64,000 nucleotides of DNA from Phaeodactylibacter sp. (GTDB lineage Bacteria > Bacteroidota > Bacteroidia > Chitinophagales > Saprospiraceae). Positions 1 to 8,547 of this stretch are shown one piece after another. A program made the position numbers and the translations under genes. A model generated the notes under the pieces. It saw nothing but the letters and a program-made list of their open reading frames with translations, had not been told where the DNA came from and searched no databases. The first letter of the stretch is position 1; the number at the start of each line of letters is the position of its first letter. The stretch spans positions 104,024-168,023 of the forward strand of contig NZ_JALEGS010000024.1 in the NCBI RefSeq assembly GCF_022763345.1, in the 5' to 3' direction.

Positions 1-1136
1 AGAACAACCCTGTGGAGCAAGCCATCGTTTCTGCCTATAATCCCGGTATGACTTTCCTTTACAGTGACGGGCAAAATCAGCAGTTATTCCTGCCTGATGG
101 CAACGGCACAAGCTACACCGGTACTGTAAATGTCAATTCCTTCCCACCCGGCAGCACGATCATAAATGGAAATGAGCTGCAAGGGATTTGCTTGGACCTG
201 GAACACTCCTACGCAGGCGACCTCGATATAGAGATCATCTGCCCAAATGGGCAATCAGCTTACATGATCAATTACGGCACCAGCTCTATAGGCTCCACCA
301 ACTTTGGAGAACCCTGGGCAACGGGCCCCGTCGATGTTGAACAAATGGACAGTACCCAGGGCATACCTTACACCTACTGCTTCAGTATGATTAACAATGA
401 TTTTGGAACACTCAATAGCGAAGCCGGTAACTTTATATACACTTACACCACTGTACCGAATGCGGAAGGCGAGCAATACACCTATGAGGATCACTATTTT
501 CCAGCGGGCACTTACTTACCTGCAACACCGCTGACAGCTTTGGAAGGTTGCCCTTTGAATGGAGCCTGGACAATACGGGTACAGGATAACCTTTATCAGG
601 ACAACGGATGGCTTTTCTTATGGAATATTAATTTCTTCCTGAATACGCTTCCGGCGTTTTCGGCGGATATTAGCAGTACCCAATGGCTTCCTTCTTCGTC
701 GACCCTCTACGTTGACTCTACCGCCCTGATCGCTATTGCCGATACAGTTAATCAAATGACCTTCCGTTTCGAAGCGACAAATGCCTTCGGCTGCCGGTCC
801 GAAGAAACCATAACCATCCCTATACAGCAACCGGACGAAGCTCCCTGCGGAGTGGCGACGCGCGTCAAAGAGCCCCGGTCTAACGACCAGCAATTCTTAC
901 TTTATCCCAACCCTGCCCAAACAGAAGTACAAATCTCTTTTCCTGAAGCCTTGAAAAGCAATGGCTTACTCAGGCTGACCAACGCACAGGGAAGCCTCAT
1001 CAGGCATATTAGGCTGCCTGAGGGCACAACGGAATATACACTTGACCTACAGGGGCTTGCCCCCGGATATTACGTCCTTTCCAGTCAGGCTTATTCCGGG
1101 CCGTTTACTGCTCGCCCACTCGTTATTGCGAAGTGA
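1..1136 (+). CDS. T9SS-exported protein with P/Homo B-like domain, C-terminal part only
   Basis: The reading frame is open from the first bases of the window, so the 5' end is missing and the GTG at 12 need not be the start. The visible 375 or so residues hold a proprotein-convertase P/Homo B-like beta-sandwich (about residues 30-210; GICLDLEHSYAGDLDIEI and NGAWTIRVQDN are its typical strands), a short PKD-like stretch ending near residue 280, and a type A T9SS sorting tail starting at LYPNPAQTEVQI and running to the end. P domains in Bacteroidota usually sit at the C-terminus of secreted proteases or adhesins and help folding or substrate binding. The protein should be cell-surface attached or released. 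The catalytic part, if any, lies upstream of the window, so no enzymatic function is claimed. It converges on the RNase D gene with only 3 bases between the stops. Confidence 0.85.
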   Translation, partial: NNPVEQAIVSAYNPGMTFLYSDGQNQQLFLPDGNGTSYTGTVNVNSFPPGSTIINGNELQGICLDLEHSYAGDLDIEIICPNGQSAYMINYGTSSIGSTNFGEPWATGPVDVEQMDSTQGIPYTYCFSMINNDFGTLNSEAGNFIYTYTTVPNAEGEQYTYEDHYFPAGTYLPATPLTALEGCPLNGAWTIRVQDNLYQDNGWLFLWNINFFLNTLPAFSADISSTQWLPSSSTLYVDSTALIAIADTVNQMTFRFEATNAFGCRSEETITIPIQQPDEAPCGVATRVKEPRSNDQQFLLYPNPAQTEVQISFPEALKSNGLLRLTNAQGSLIRHIRLPEGTTEYTLDLQGLAPGYYVLSSQAYSGPFTARPLVIAK

Positions 1137-1139
1137 GGG

Positions 1140-2321
1140 CTAATGCGGCCAAAGCTCAATCCGGTCATCGTGCAAACGCACATCCATTTCTTTTGCCGTA
1201 GCCAGCCACTCGGTGAAGTAGGCACCAAGCATCTCCTTGCGCCATCCATCGCCTATGGCTTCCCGGGCCGTTTCTTCTCCGCTCCGAATGGACTTCAGAA
1301 TCTGACGGGGCACTACCATATTGATGGAAATCTCCTCCTGAATGCAGCGGTACTTGATTACGTGGTAGAGCAGCTCCATGAGGACATCTTCTTCCGGAGA
1401 AGTATCAGATTCATATGGCAGGCGCTTCAGGATATCCAGCTCATCGGGAGTAGCTTCCATTTTGTATAGCCTTTCAAACTCATCTCCATACTTTTTGGCC
1501 AGTTTATCCGGAATACGACGGTTTTGCTTTAGGGCATTGGCACCGGAGGCAATGCCGCGCACGATGTGACTGATGTATTTGGAAGGCAGCACCATCTCCT
1601 TGGAATGATCACGCCGCTCAGCCGTGGCATTGCGCCAGGCAAAAAGCCGGAGCAGGAATACCCGGTCTTTCTTTTTCAGGCTGCGCATGATGTTGCTGTT
1701 CAGTGCATCATGGTGAGGGTCCTTGTAGTAGTAGGCTTCTTTTTCCAGGTGGGCAAACTCTTCAGCCGCCCAGTGTGTGCGGCCCCGTTTTTCCAGCTTG
1801 CGCTTCAGGGCCTCGTGCAGCTCTGGCAACGGAATGACGTCGTCCAGGGCATACTTCAGGGCTTTCGAATCGAAAGGGCGCTTTTCCCAGTCAGCCACTG
1901 CGTACCCCTTCTTTAGGTGCTGACCGGTTTCTCCTTCCACCAGTTTGCGAAAGGAAGTGGGATAATTGTACCCGGCAAACCCGGCAGCAATTTGGGTATC
2001 GAAAACATTCTTTGGCAATGTGCCATACAGATTGTAAAGGAGCCGGTAATCATTGTCACCAGCATGGGTGATTTTCTCAATCCTTTCATCTTGAATAAGC
2101 ATGAGGAAAGGCCCCAGGTCATCCTTCAGCTTAATGGAGTCGATCAGGTAGAGCCCTGCATCAGAAATGGTCTGAATCAGGCAGAGCGTGGTCCGAAAGC
2201 GCTTTTCGCCTACGAATTCAGTATCGAAGCCCATCCATTTTAGGTCCCGGTGGGCCTGATAAAAGTCTTCCAGTGCCTCAGGGGTTTCAATCAGTGTGTA
2301 CGGTGGTAGTCTGTGCGACAT
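1140..2321 (-). CDS. rnd: Ribonuclease D-type 3'-5' exoribonuclease
   Basis: A DEDD-family 3'-5' exonuclease of 393 residues, close to usual RNase D length, expected to trim tRNA precursors and other structured RNA 3' ends in the cytoplasm. The metal-binding residues are visible: Asp33 and Glu35 in GFDTEF (Exo I), Asp89 in HAGDND (Exo II), and the Tyr157-x3-Asp161 pair in KYALDD (Exo III), which makes it the DEDDy subtype. A helical HRDC-like region follows from about residue 210 to 300. The ATG start is supported because the nuclease fold begins soon after it. The gene lies downstream of the acyl-CoA carboxylase gene on the same strand, with a probable terminator hairpin between them, so it is probably transcribed separately. 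Confidence 0.9.
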   Translation of the reverse strand: MSHRLPPYTLIETPEALEDFYQAHRDLKWMGFDTEFVGEKRFRTTLCLIQTISDAGLYLIDSIKLKDDLGPFLMLIQDERIEKITHAGDNDYRLLYNLYGTLPKNVFDTQIAAGFAGYNYPTSFRKLVEGETGQHLKKGYAVADWEKRPFDSKALKYALDDVIPLPELHEALKRKLEKRGRTHWAAEEFAHLEKEAYYYKDPHHDALNSNIMRSLKKKDRVFLLRLFAWRNATAERRDHSKEMVLPSKYISHIVRGIASGANALKQNRRIPDKLAKKYGDEFERLYKMEATPDELDILKRLPYESDTSPEEDVLMELLYHVIKYRCIQEEISINMVVPRQILKSIRSGEETAREAIGDGWRKEMLGAYFTEWLATAKEMDVRLHDDRIELWPH

Positions 2322-2360
2322 CTTGTAGTGCTAAATAACAAATAGTGGTTGCTATATCAA

Positions 2361-2394
2361 AACTGCCGGGAGGACTTGTAGCCGCCCGGCAGTT
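2361..2394 (-). terminator. Probable terminator after the carboxyltransferase gene
   Basis: A perfect 10-bp inverted repeat (AACTGCCGGG at 2361-2370 and its complement at 2385-2394) encloses a 14-base loop in which GG and CC can pair further. On the minus strand it is followed by TTTTG, a short T tract. It sits between the carboxyltransferase stop (2427) and the RNase D start (2321), as expected for an intrinsic terminator or a strong attenuator. Confidence 0.7.
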
Positions 2395-2426
2395 AGCAAA
2401 TGTATCAAAAAGTTCTTACAGCTGGC

Positions 2427-3968
2427 TTAAAGCGGGATATTACCGTGCTTCTTAGCAGGTAGTTTGGCCACTTTATTCTCCAGCATCGTAAAGGCTTTAA
2501 TCAGTTTGCGGCGGGTGTAGATCGGGTCAATGACCTCATCGATAAACCCGCGGCTTGCTGCCCGGTAGGGGTGGGCAAACTTTTCCTGATACTCTTTTTC
2601 TTTTTCCAGCAGCATGGCTTCCGGATCTTCTGCTTCCATGATTTCCCGGCGGAAGATGATCTCAGAGGCACCTTTTGCCCCCATCACAGCGATCTCAGAG
2701 GACGGCCAGGCGAAGTTCATATCCGCACCGATGTGCTTGGAGTTCATTACGTCGTAGGCACCACCATAGGCCTTGCGGGTAATCAGAGTCACCCGTGGCA
2801 CAGTAGCCTCGCTAAAGGCATACAGCAACTTCGCGCCATTGACAATAATGCCATTCCATTCCTGATCGGTACCCGGCAGGAAGCCCGGTACATCCACCAG
2901 TACAAGGAGTGGGATATTGAAGCAATCGCAGGTACGCACGAAGCGGGCGCCTTTCTTTGAGCTTTCCACGTCAAGCACGCCTGCCAGGCTCATCGGCTGA
3001 TTGCCGACCACACCTATGCTATGCCCACCAACGCGAGCGTAGCCCACCACGATATTGTCTGCGTAGTTGGGGTGAATTTCCATGAAGCTGCCTTCGTCCA
3101 CCACACCTTTCACGACATCGCGGATATCATAGGGCTGATTCGTATTTTCCGGTACGATTTCCCGTAGCTGAGGCCTAAGTTCATCGCCAAGTTCATAAGG
3201 CAGTTTTGCCGGCTTGTCTTCACAGTTTTGAGGCATGTAGCTCAACAACCGCTTAATCTTTGCGATACAGTCAATGTCGTTAGCCGCAGTCAGGTGTGTA
3301 ACGCCGGATTTGGTGGAGTGAGCAGAGGCACCGCCCAGCTCTTCAGCCGTTACTTCTTCGTTGGTTACCGTCTTGACCACGTTTGGCCCGGTCACGAACA
3401 TATAGGAGGTGTTTTCCACCATGATCGTAAAGTCGGTCATGGCCGGAGAGTACACAGCACCACCGGCACATGGCCCCATGATAGCGGAAATCTGAGGTAC
3501 CACACCGGAAGCCATCACGTTGCGGTAGAAAATGTCGGCATAGCCGCCCAGCGAGCGCACGCCTTCCTGAATACGGGCACCACCCGAATCGTTCAGTCCA
3601 ATGACGGGCGCGCCATTCTTCATGGCCATATCCATGATCTTGCAAATCTTCTCGGCGTGGGTCTCAGAGAGCGAACCTCCAAAAACGGTAAAGTCCTGTG
3701 AGAACACATAAACCAGGCGGCCGTCGATCGTGCCATAGCCGGTAACGACGCCGTCACCCGGCACCCGCTGCTTGTCCATGCCAAAATCCGTGCAACGGTG
3801 CTTAACAAAGGCACCAATTTCTTCAAATGAGCCCTCATCCAGGAGAAAATGTACACGCTCCCGGGCGGTGAGTTTGCCCTTTTCGTGCTGTTTGTCAATG
3901 CGCTTTTGCCCTCCGCCTAATTCGGCTTTTGCCAGGCGGTCTTTTAACTCTACGAGTCGGTCTTTCAT
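2427..3968 (-). CDS. Acyl-CoA (propionyl/methylcrotonyl-type) carboxylase, carboxyltransferase beta subunit
   Basis: A 513-residue biotin-dependent carboxyltransferase subunit, the usual length for PccB/MmdA-type proteins. It moves CO2 from carboxybiotin to an acyl-CoA, most often propionyl-CoA to give methylmalonyl-CoA, in the cytoplasm. Both crotonase-like halves are intact: the first has [23 protein letters not shown] and [12 protein letters not shown], the second has [17 protein letters not shown] and [11 protein letters not shown], with paired glycines that form the oxyanion holes. The glutamate-rich N-terminus ([15 protein letters not shown]) is typical. No biotin carboxylase or biotin carrier gene lies in the window, so the holoenzyme partners are elsewhere. 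It starts 13 bases after a methyltransferase stop and may share that transcript. Substrate choice between propionyl-CoA and other acyl-CoAs cannot be settled by eye. Confidence 0.93.
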   Translation of the reverse strand: MKDRLVELKDRLAKAELGGGQKRIDKQHEKGKLTARERVHFLLDEGSFEEIGAFVKHRCTDFGMDKQRVPGDGVVTGYGTIDGRLVYVFSQDFTVFGGSLSETHAEKICKIMDMAMKNGAPVIGLNDSGGARIQEGVRSLGGYADIFYRNVMASGVVPQISAIMGPCAGGAVYSPAMTDFTIMVENTSYMFVTGPNVVKTVTNEEVTAEELGGASAHSTKSGVTHLTAANDIDCIAKIKRLLSYMPQNCEDKPAKLPYELGDELRPQLREIVPENTNQPYDIRDVVKGVVDEGSFMEIHPNYADNIVVGYARVGGHSIGVVGNQPMSLAGVLDVESSKKGARFVRTCDCFNIPLLVLVDVPGFLPGTDQEWNGIIVNGAKLLYAFSEATVPRVTLITRKAYGGAYDVMNSKHIGADMNFAWPSSEIAVMGAKGASEIIFRREIMEAEDPEAMLLEKEKEYQEKFAHPYRAASRGFIDEVIDPIYTRRKLIKAFTMLENKVAKLPAKKHGNIPL

Positions 3969-3981
3969 ATTCGTAATAGGT

Positions 3982-4779
3982 TTACTTTTTTATGATAAAG
4001 CCTTTGCCGACAGAGTGTGCAGCACTGCGGAAAAGGGCATGGTCAATGGTGATAATCAAGTCTGTCAGCTTGGTTAGGAAAGGCTCCCGGGTGGAAGGCC
4101 GGAGTGCCATCCCTTTGTCGGGCTGCCGTTGGAGGTTGGTAGCGTTGGCCTTGAAGATGCGCTGAACGATGCCCGTCCAGTACATTTCAAGCAGCCCGAT
4201 GATGTATCCACTTAGGTTTTGTTCAATCATTATGCTCAGCCGGTGGCGGTCTGACCATTGACGAAATTCCGTTTTTGAAACGAGGTACTCATGCCCAAAG
4301 GCATAGGCGCCCTGTGGAATCCGTTTTTTACTGAACCAGCTCAGCACCCGGTTGATCGGGTCGTAAGTTAGGGGAAAATCCAGAGATGGAAAAGTAATTA
4401 GCGCAATACCGTTGGGTTTTAATACTCTTTGTACTTCTTCGATCATCCTTTCCGGCTTGCCCACGTGCTCAATCACATCTACGGAAGTGATCAAGTCAAA
4501 ATGGTTGTCCGGAAAGCTCAGGTTCAGAGCGTCTTCCACCCGGTAAGTCACGTTCTTCAGCCCCGCATTGAGCTGACGGGCATAGGCAATGTCCTGCTCG
4601 TTGATGTCGCAGGAAATCAGCTCCTCGCAGTATTGACTGATCATTGGATCGTAATCGCCTTCTCCGGTGCCCAGGTTAAGGGCTTTTTCAAAACGGCGGT
4701 CCTGCGACAGTCTTTTGAGATTGCGCCGAACGAAGAGGTAGCGGTTGCGGTAGGTCGGGAAGAGTAGTTTATAGTTCAT
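3982..4779 (-). CDS. Class I SAM-dependent methyltransferase, substrate unknown
   Basis: A 265-residue protein with a Rossmann SAM-binding domain: motif [14 protein letters not shown] near residues 36-48, acidic motif [11 protein letters not shown], and motif [15 protein letters not shown] typical of methyltransferase_11/23 proteins. The C-terminal third (about residues 165-265) is not part of the core fold and carries basic stretches. Proteins of this shape often act on glycans, lipids or quinones, but the sequence does not decide which. It lies between a membrane glycosyltransferase-like gene (42 bases upstream) and the acyl-CoA carboxylase gene (13 bases downstream), all on one strand. A -7 box just upstream suggests its own promoter as well. 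Confidence 0.85.
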   Translation of the reverse strand: MNYKLLFPTYRNRYLFVRRNLKRLSQDRRFEKALNLGTGEGDYDPMISQYCEELISCDINEQDIAYARQLNAGLKNVTYRVEDALNLSFPDNHFDLITSVDVIEHVGKPERMIEEVQRVLKPNGIALITFPSLDFPLTYDPINRVLSWFSKKRIPQGAYAFGHEYLVSKTEFRQWSDRHRLSIMIEQNLSGYIIGLLEMYWTGIVQRIFKANATNLQRQPDKGMALRPSTREPFLTKLTDLIITIDHALFRSAAHSVGKGFIIKK

Positions 4780-4808
4780 TGCCGTATTTACATCAGGTTG
4801 AAAAGCCG

Positions 4809-4816
4809 CAAAATTA
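4809..4816 (-). promoter_or_regulatory. Bacteroidota -7 box upstream of the methyltransferase
   Basis: On the minus strand this reads TAATTTTG, an exact match to TAnnTTTG, about 30 bases before the methyltransferase start. No clear TTG is seen at the -33 position, so confidence is limited. Confidence 0.4.
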
Positions 4817-4821
4817 GTATT

Positions 4822-7023
4822 TTATAACTTTTGTGCTGCTTCCAGGTAGCGCTGCGCATTTTGGTTGTCTCCTAATGCTTGCAAAGCCTGAGCAGCCAGC
4901 TGATAGCCGGCCCGGAACCTTGGATTGGCTTCTATGGCTTTTTGTGCATTCTCATAAGCTTCCCGGTAACGTTGCTGTTGCTGATGGATAAGCCCCATGT
5001 AGTAGTAAGCTGCAAAATATTCATCGTTGACGCGGGTGGCATAATCGAAAGTCTGCAACGCTTCAGATGCCCGCCCGGTATTGAGGTAAGCCAATCCCTG
5101 ATACAGGATAGCGGATTCTACATCGGGTGCGACTTCCAGGGCTTTTTGAGCTGCATTCAGCGCTTCATTGTACTGTTGGGTATTGATGTATGCATTAGAC
5201 AAACCAATCCAGGCAATCTCATTGTCGGGGTGGTTTTGTACCTCTGCCGTAAATTGGCGGATCGCTTCCTGCCAATTGCTTTGCTTGATCGCCTGTTGGC
5301 CATTGTAGGCCGCTAGGGTTTCGTTTTTCTCAATCGTGGCAATGGGTACGCCGTTGACCGTCACGGTATGCACGGACTTGCTCGTCGGCCAGTTCCCCGA
5401 CCGCAGATGAGCGCCCCGGATAAAGCGGGAAGGGAAAATAGCGTAGTCCCAGGGCTCATCGTAGCGGGAACTAAAGCGCACATACTCCATCTTCACTTTG
5501 CCGTTGAACTGCTCGCGGGTCTGACGGCTGGCCGGATAGTAAAATGTAGTAGCCAGCCGAATGGTATCCTGCATATGCTCACTCAGAATACCTTCGTCTT
5601 CCATCCAGTCGATCGCCTGCTTAACGCTAATGCCCCAATAGTCTGTTTCATAGGTACCAAAAGCGCCTTTCAGCCCACCACCAATAGGGTTAAAGTACAC
5701 ATAGGACAAGTGTGGATTGCGAATAATAAACTGGGTCGACTCAACCGCCATTAGCCCAAGAATACCATACAGACCATAAAGCATAGGCTTCTTATTGGCA
5801 AACAAATCCTCCAGGCTAATCCAAAACAGGGCCGCTACTGCGATCATGCTCGGGTAAATGAACATAAGGTGCCGCCAGCCATCGTGCAGAATAGAGTCTT
5901 TGTAAATGATATAGGCGACCGGGAAAACAGTAGCAAAATAAGCCAGCAAAACAGCCGTTTTATCGTACTTGCTGAGCAATCGGGGCAGCAGGAACAAACT
6001 GCCCAGGAAGCCCACCAGCACATAGAGCGGAATCGTTTTCACAATCCAAACCAGCGGATAAGACCAGGCGGTATCATCAGACATTACGTTCTCCCCTTCG
6101 AACAACAACCGGATCTTCACACCAAGTTGGGCGAACTCCGTCAATGCAGCTAATGGGTGCCCAATTGGGTCCACCAGTGCCGCCGGCCAAAACAAGACAG
6201 CTACGATGTACCCCACTACCGCAGCGCCGAGGCACCAGGCCAGGTACTGCCCAACGAGTTTGGTCTGTGTGGTCAGGCCTTTCACACCATATTTAAACAG
6301 AAAATCCAGCCCGGCAAAAAGCCCGAGGTAGGCAATCAGCAAAAGCCCGCCCGCCCGGGTAGCCAGTGCCAGCCCTATGCCGAGAGCAAGCCCCAGCACG
6401 TTGCGCCAGTCCGGCTTGGGCAGCGTACGGAATACCCGCACCATATAGTAGAGCGAAACGGCAAAGCCAGCTGCAAACGGTATATCTTTAGGATTCATCA
6501 TGCTATGCCCCAGAAAACGGGGCGACAGGAACAACATCCAAATAGCCAGCACAGCGGCCCGCCACCCGGCGATCTGCCGGACAAACAGCCCTACGAATAA
6601 TACCGCCAGCATGCCCATAAGCGCATTGAACAGATGCCGCACCTGATGGTAGCCTGTGTCAAACTCATCAAATCCAAGAGCAGCGTTGATCAGTCCGGTG
6701 GTCAGGTCAAAAAAGCCGCCGTAGTAGTGCATGTTTCCCTTCTCGATGTATAGCGCTGCCGTATCCGCACCAAAGGAAGTATAGTAATCCACCAGCTTTT
6801 CAGAGTAGTCCACCTGGTACTCATCGTCCCCGTTGATACCGGTACCTAACGACAACAAACCAGCCAGCAGGACCATACCAATAATTGAAAACTGAAATAT
6901 CTTCTTCAGCAATGGGTCCTGGGGGCGCTCAGGCGGCGTGATCGCAGAAGCCTTTGGCGGTGCAGCTGGCACACTCTTGGCTGTGGCAGCGCTCTTCTTT
7001 GTACCCTGTTTTTTCTTGCTCAT
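4822..7023 (-). CDS. Polytopic membrane glycosyltransferase-like protein with C-terminal TPR repeats
   Basis: 733 residues in three parts. A short Lys/Ala/Pro-rich cytoplasmic tail (1-40) precedes about ten hydrophobic helices (roughly 45-450). A soluble region follows, with TPR units from about 560 to the end (for example ALNAAQKALEVAPDVESA, ALQTFDYATRVNDEYFAA and AYENAQKAIEANPRFRAG). The membrane part, with acidic residues in the first large loop (NGDDEYQVDYSEKLVDYY) and PRFLGHSMMNPKDIPFAAGF, resembles GT-C / family 39-like lipid-linked sugar transferases, but the family cannot be named with certainty. A role in transferring sugars or other groups to surface components at the inner membrane is inferred. 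It is the first gene of a minus-strand run with a methyltransferase and is divergent from the aminotransferase gene. Confidence 0.75.
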   Translation of the reverse strand: MSKKKQGTKKSAATAKSVPAAPPKASAITPPERPQDPLLKKIFQFSIIGMVLLAGLLSLGTGINGDDEYQVDYSEKLVDYYTSFGADTAALYIEKGNMHYYGGFFDLTTGLINAALGFDEFDTGYHQVRHLFNALMGMLAVLFVGLFVRQIAGWRAAVLAIWMLFLSPRFLGHSMMNPKDIPFAAGFAVSLYYMVRVFRTLPKPDWRNVLGLALGIGLALATRAGGLLLIAYLGLFAGLDFLFKYGVKGLTTQTKLVGQYLAWCLGAAVVGYIVAVLFWPAALVDPIGHPLAALTEFAQLGVKIRLLFEGENVMSDDTAWSYPLVWIVKTIPLYVLVGFLGSLFLLPRLLSKYDKTAVLLAYFATVFPVAYIIYKDSILHDGWRHLMFIYPSMIAVAALFWISLEDLFANKKPMLYGLYGILGLMAVESTQFIIRNPHLSYVYFNPIGGGLKGAFGTYETDYWGISVKQAIDWMEDEGILSEHMQDTIRLATTFYYPASRQTREQFNGKVKMEYVRFSSRYDEPWDYAIFPSRFIRGAHLRSGNWPTSKSVHTVTVNGVPIATIEKNETLAAYNGQQAIKQSNWQEAIRQFTAEVQNHPDNEIAWIGLSNAYINTQQYNEALNAAQKALEVAPDVESAILYQGLAYLNTGRASEALQTFDYATRVNDEYFAAYYYMGLIHQQQQRYREAYENAQKAIEANPRFRAGYQLAAQALQALGDNQNAQRYLEAAQKL

Positions 7024-7154
7024 GAATCGCGTTCGTATTTGGACCGAAGATAGAAAAAAATGGACATTTGGCTATCCCAGGCTCTTTTTGTAACAAATTT
7101 TGCCCCCTCAGCTCTAATCCCTTCAAAAAAAGTGGAATGGATTGGTAAAATATC

Positions 7155-7162
7155 TAATTTTG
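7155..7162 (+). promoter_or_regulatory. -7 box upstream of the aminotransferase gene
   Basis: TAATTTTG matches the TAnnTTTG consensus and lies 45 bases before the aminotransferase ATG, in the 183-base divergent intergenic region. A TTG at 7142-7144 is too close to be a proper -33 element. Confidence 0.4.
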
Positions 7163-7206
7163 CAGCCGTCATTTTTCGATTTTATTAATGCAAAAACAAC
7201 AAGCAA

Positions 7207-8415
7207 ATGGCATTGGCAGCAAAGACGCACCTCGCTCAGCGCATTCTGGAAATGGAAGAGTCCGCCACCATTAAAATGGCACAGATGGCCCGCGACCTGG
7301 CCGCAGAAGGGCACGAGGTCATCAGCCTCAGCCTCGGCGAGCCCGATTTTGACACCCCTGACCACATCAAGGAAGCCGCTAAAAAAGCGCTCGATGATGG
7401 TTACACCAAATACACGCCGGTCCCTGGCCTGGTGGAGTTGCGCAAAGCCATTCAGACGAAGTTCAAGCGCGACAACGGGCTGGAATTTGACCTGAGCCAG
7501 ATCGTGGTTTCCAACGGTGCTAAGCAGTCTATTGCCAACATTTGTATGTCCCTGCTGGACGAAGGCGATGAGGTGGCCATCCTTGCCCCTTACTGGGTTT
7601 CCTACTCTGAGATCGTCAAAGTGGCAGGCGGCGTGCCCGTGCTGGTAAGCGCCGGTATCGAACAGGATTACAAAGTGACTGCAGATCAGGTGCGGGAGGC
7701 TCTCACAGAACGTACACGTATCCTGCTGTTCTCTTCTCCTTGCAACCCAACCGGTTCTGTCTACACCAAACCAGAACTACAGGCTATTGCTGATGTCATT
7801 GCCGAGCGGGATGATATTTACATCGTCTCTGATGAAATCTATGAATACATCAACTTCACCGATGAGCACGTCAGTATCGGCTCTTTCGAAAACGTAAAAG
7901 ACCGCACCGTTACCGTCAATGGCTTTTCCAAAGGATTTGCCATGACCGGTTGGCGCCTGGGCTACATCGGTGCCCCACAGTGGATTGCCAGTGCCTGCGC
8001 TAAAATACAGGGGCAGTTCACCTCTGGTGCAACCGCTTTTGGACAAATGGCAGGTGCTCATGCCCTGACTTCTGATATGACGCCCACCCAAGAGATGAAA
8101 GCCGCTTTCCTGAAGCGCCGGGATATGATGATCGAGGAACTGAGCAAGATATCCGGCATGAAAGTCAATAAGCCGCAGGGCGCTTTCTACATCTTCCCGG
8201 ACATCAGTGCCTACTTTGGGAAAAAAGCAGGCGACTTTGCCATCAATACTGCAGATGACTTCTGCGAATACCTGTTGAAGGAAGCCCACGTTGCCGTGGT
8301 CACCGGTTCTGCCTTTGGCGCACCTGAATGTTTCCGTATTTCCTACGCTGCCAGTGAAGCCGAACTGCGGGAAGCAGTGAAGCGGATTGCGGCGGCGGTG
8401 GAGCGTTTGGGGTAA
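7207..8415 (+). CDS. aspC: PLP-dependent aspartate-type aminotransferase (class I)
   Basis: A 402-residue fold-type I aminotransferase of usual length, expected to interconvert aspartate or a related amino acid and 2-oxoglutarate with oxaloacetate and glutamate in the cytoplasm. The Schiff-base lysine is Lys242 in NGFSKGFAMTGWRLGY. Other signature residues are present: SLGEPDFDTP near 41-51, YTPVPGLVELR near 69-79, the Asn-Pro pair in SSPCNPTGSVY, SDEIYEYI, and the C-terminal arginine in ECFRISYA that binds the substrate carboxylate. Sequence style fits the I-gamma aspartate/prephenate aminotransferase group (Bacillus AspB, Thermus AspC) rather than the E. coli I-alpha type; exact substrate is uncertain. 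The ATG at 7207 is preferred because the N-terminal arm starts there. It converges on the GH26 gene, separated by a double hairpin. Confidence 0.9.
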   Translation: MALAAKTHLAQRILEMEESATIKMAQMARDLAAEGHEVISLSLGEPDFDTPDHIKEAAKKALDDGYTKYTPVPGLVELRKAIQTKFKRDNGLEFDLSQIVVSNGAKQSIANICMSLLDEGDEVAILAPYWVSYSEIVKVAGGVPVLVSAGIEQDYKVTADQVREALTERTRILLFSSPCNPTGSVYTKPELQAIADVIAERDDIYIVSDEIYEYINFTDEHVSIGSFENVKDRTVTVNGFSKGFAMTGWRLGYIGAPQWIASACAKIQGQFTSGATAFGQMAGAHALTSDMTPTQEMKAAFLKRRDMMIEELSKISGMKVNKPQGAFYIFPDISAYFGKKAGDFAINTADDFCEYLLKEAHVAVVTGSAFGAPECFRISYAASEAELREAVKRIAAAVERLG

Positions 8416-8431
8416 ATCCTATGCATCACAG

Positions 8432-8507
8432 AACACCCGGCGAAGGGAGTGCGCCAGGTGTTAACAAACAGGACGCCCGGCGCACTCCCTTCGCCGGGCG
8501 TCCTTGT
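8432..8507. terminator. Nested inverted repeats between convergent genes, bidirectional terminator
   Basis: Three pairings compete here. Hairpin 1 pairs AACACC (8432-8437) with GGTGTT (8457-8462) and GGCG (8439-8442) with CGCC (8452-8455). Hairpin 2 is a perfect 12-bp stem, 8471-8482 with 8492-8503, loop CACTCCCTT. Alternatively 8436-8455 pairs over 20 perfect base pairs with 8479-8498. The element lies between the stops of the aminotransferase (+) and GH26 (-) genes, and TTGTTTGG follows hairpin 2 on the plus strand. It can serve as a terminator in both directions; its nested design also resembles REP-type repeats. Confidence 0.75.
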
Positions 8508-8547
8508 TTGGCCCATTTACCAAATGTCAGCTCAGAGCGATGATCAT

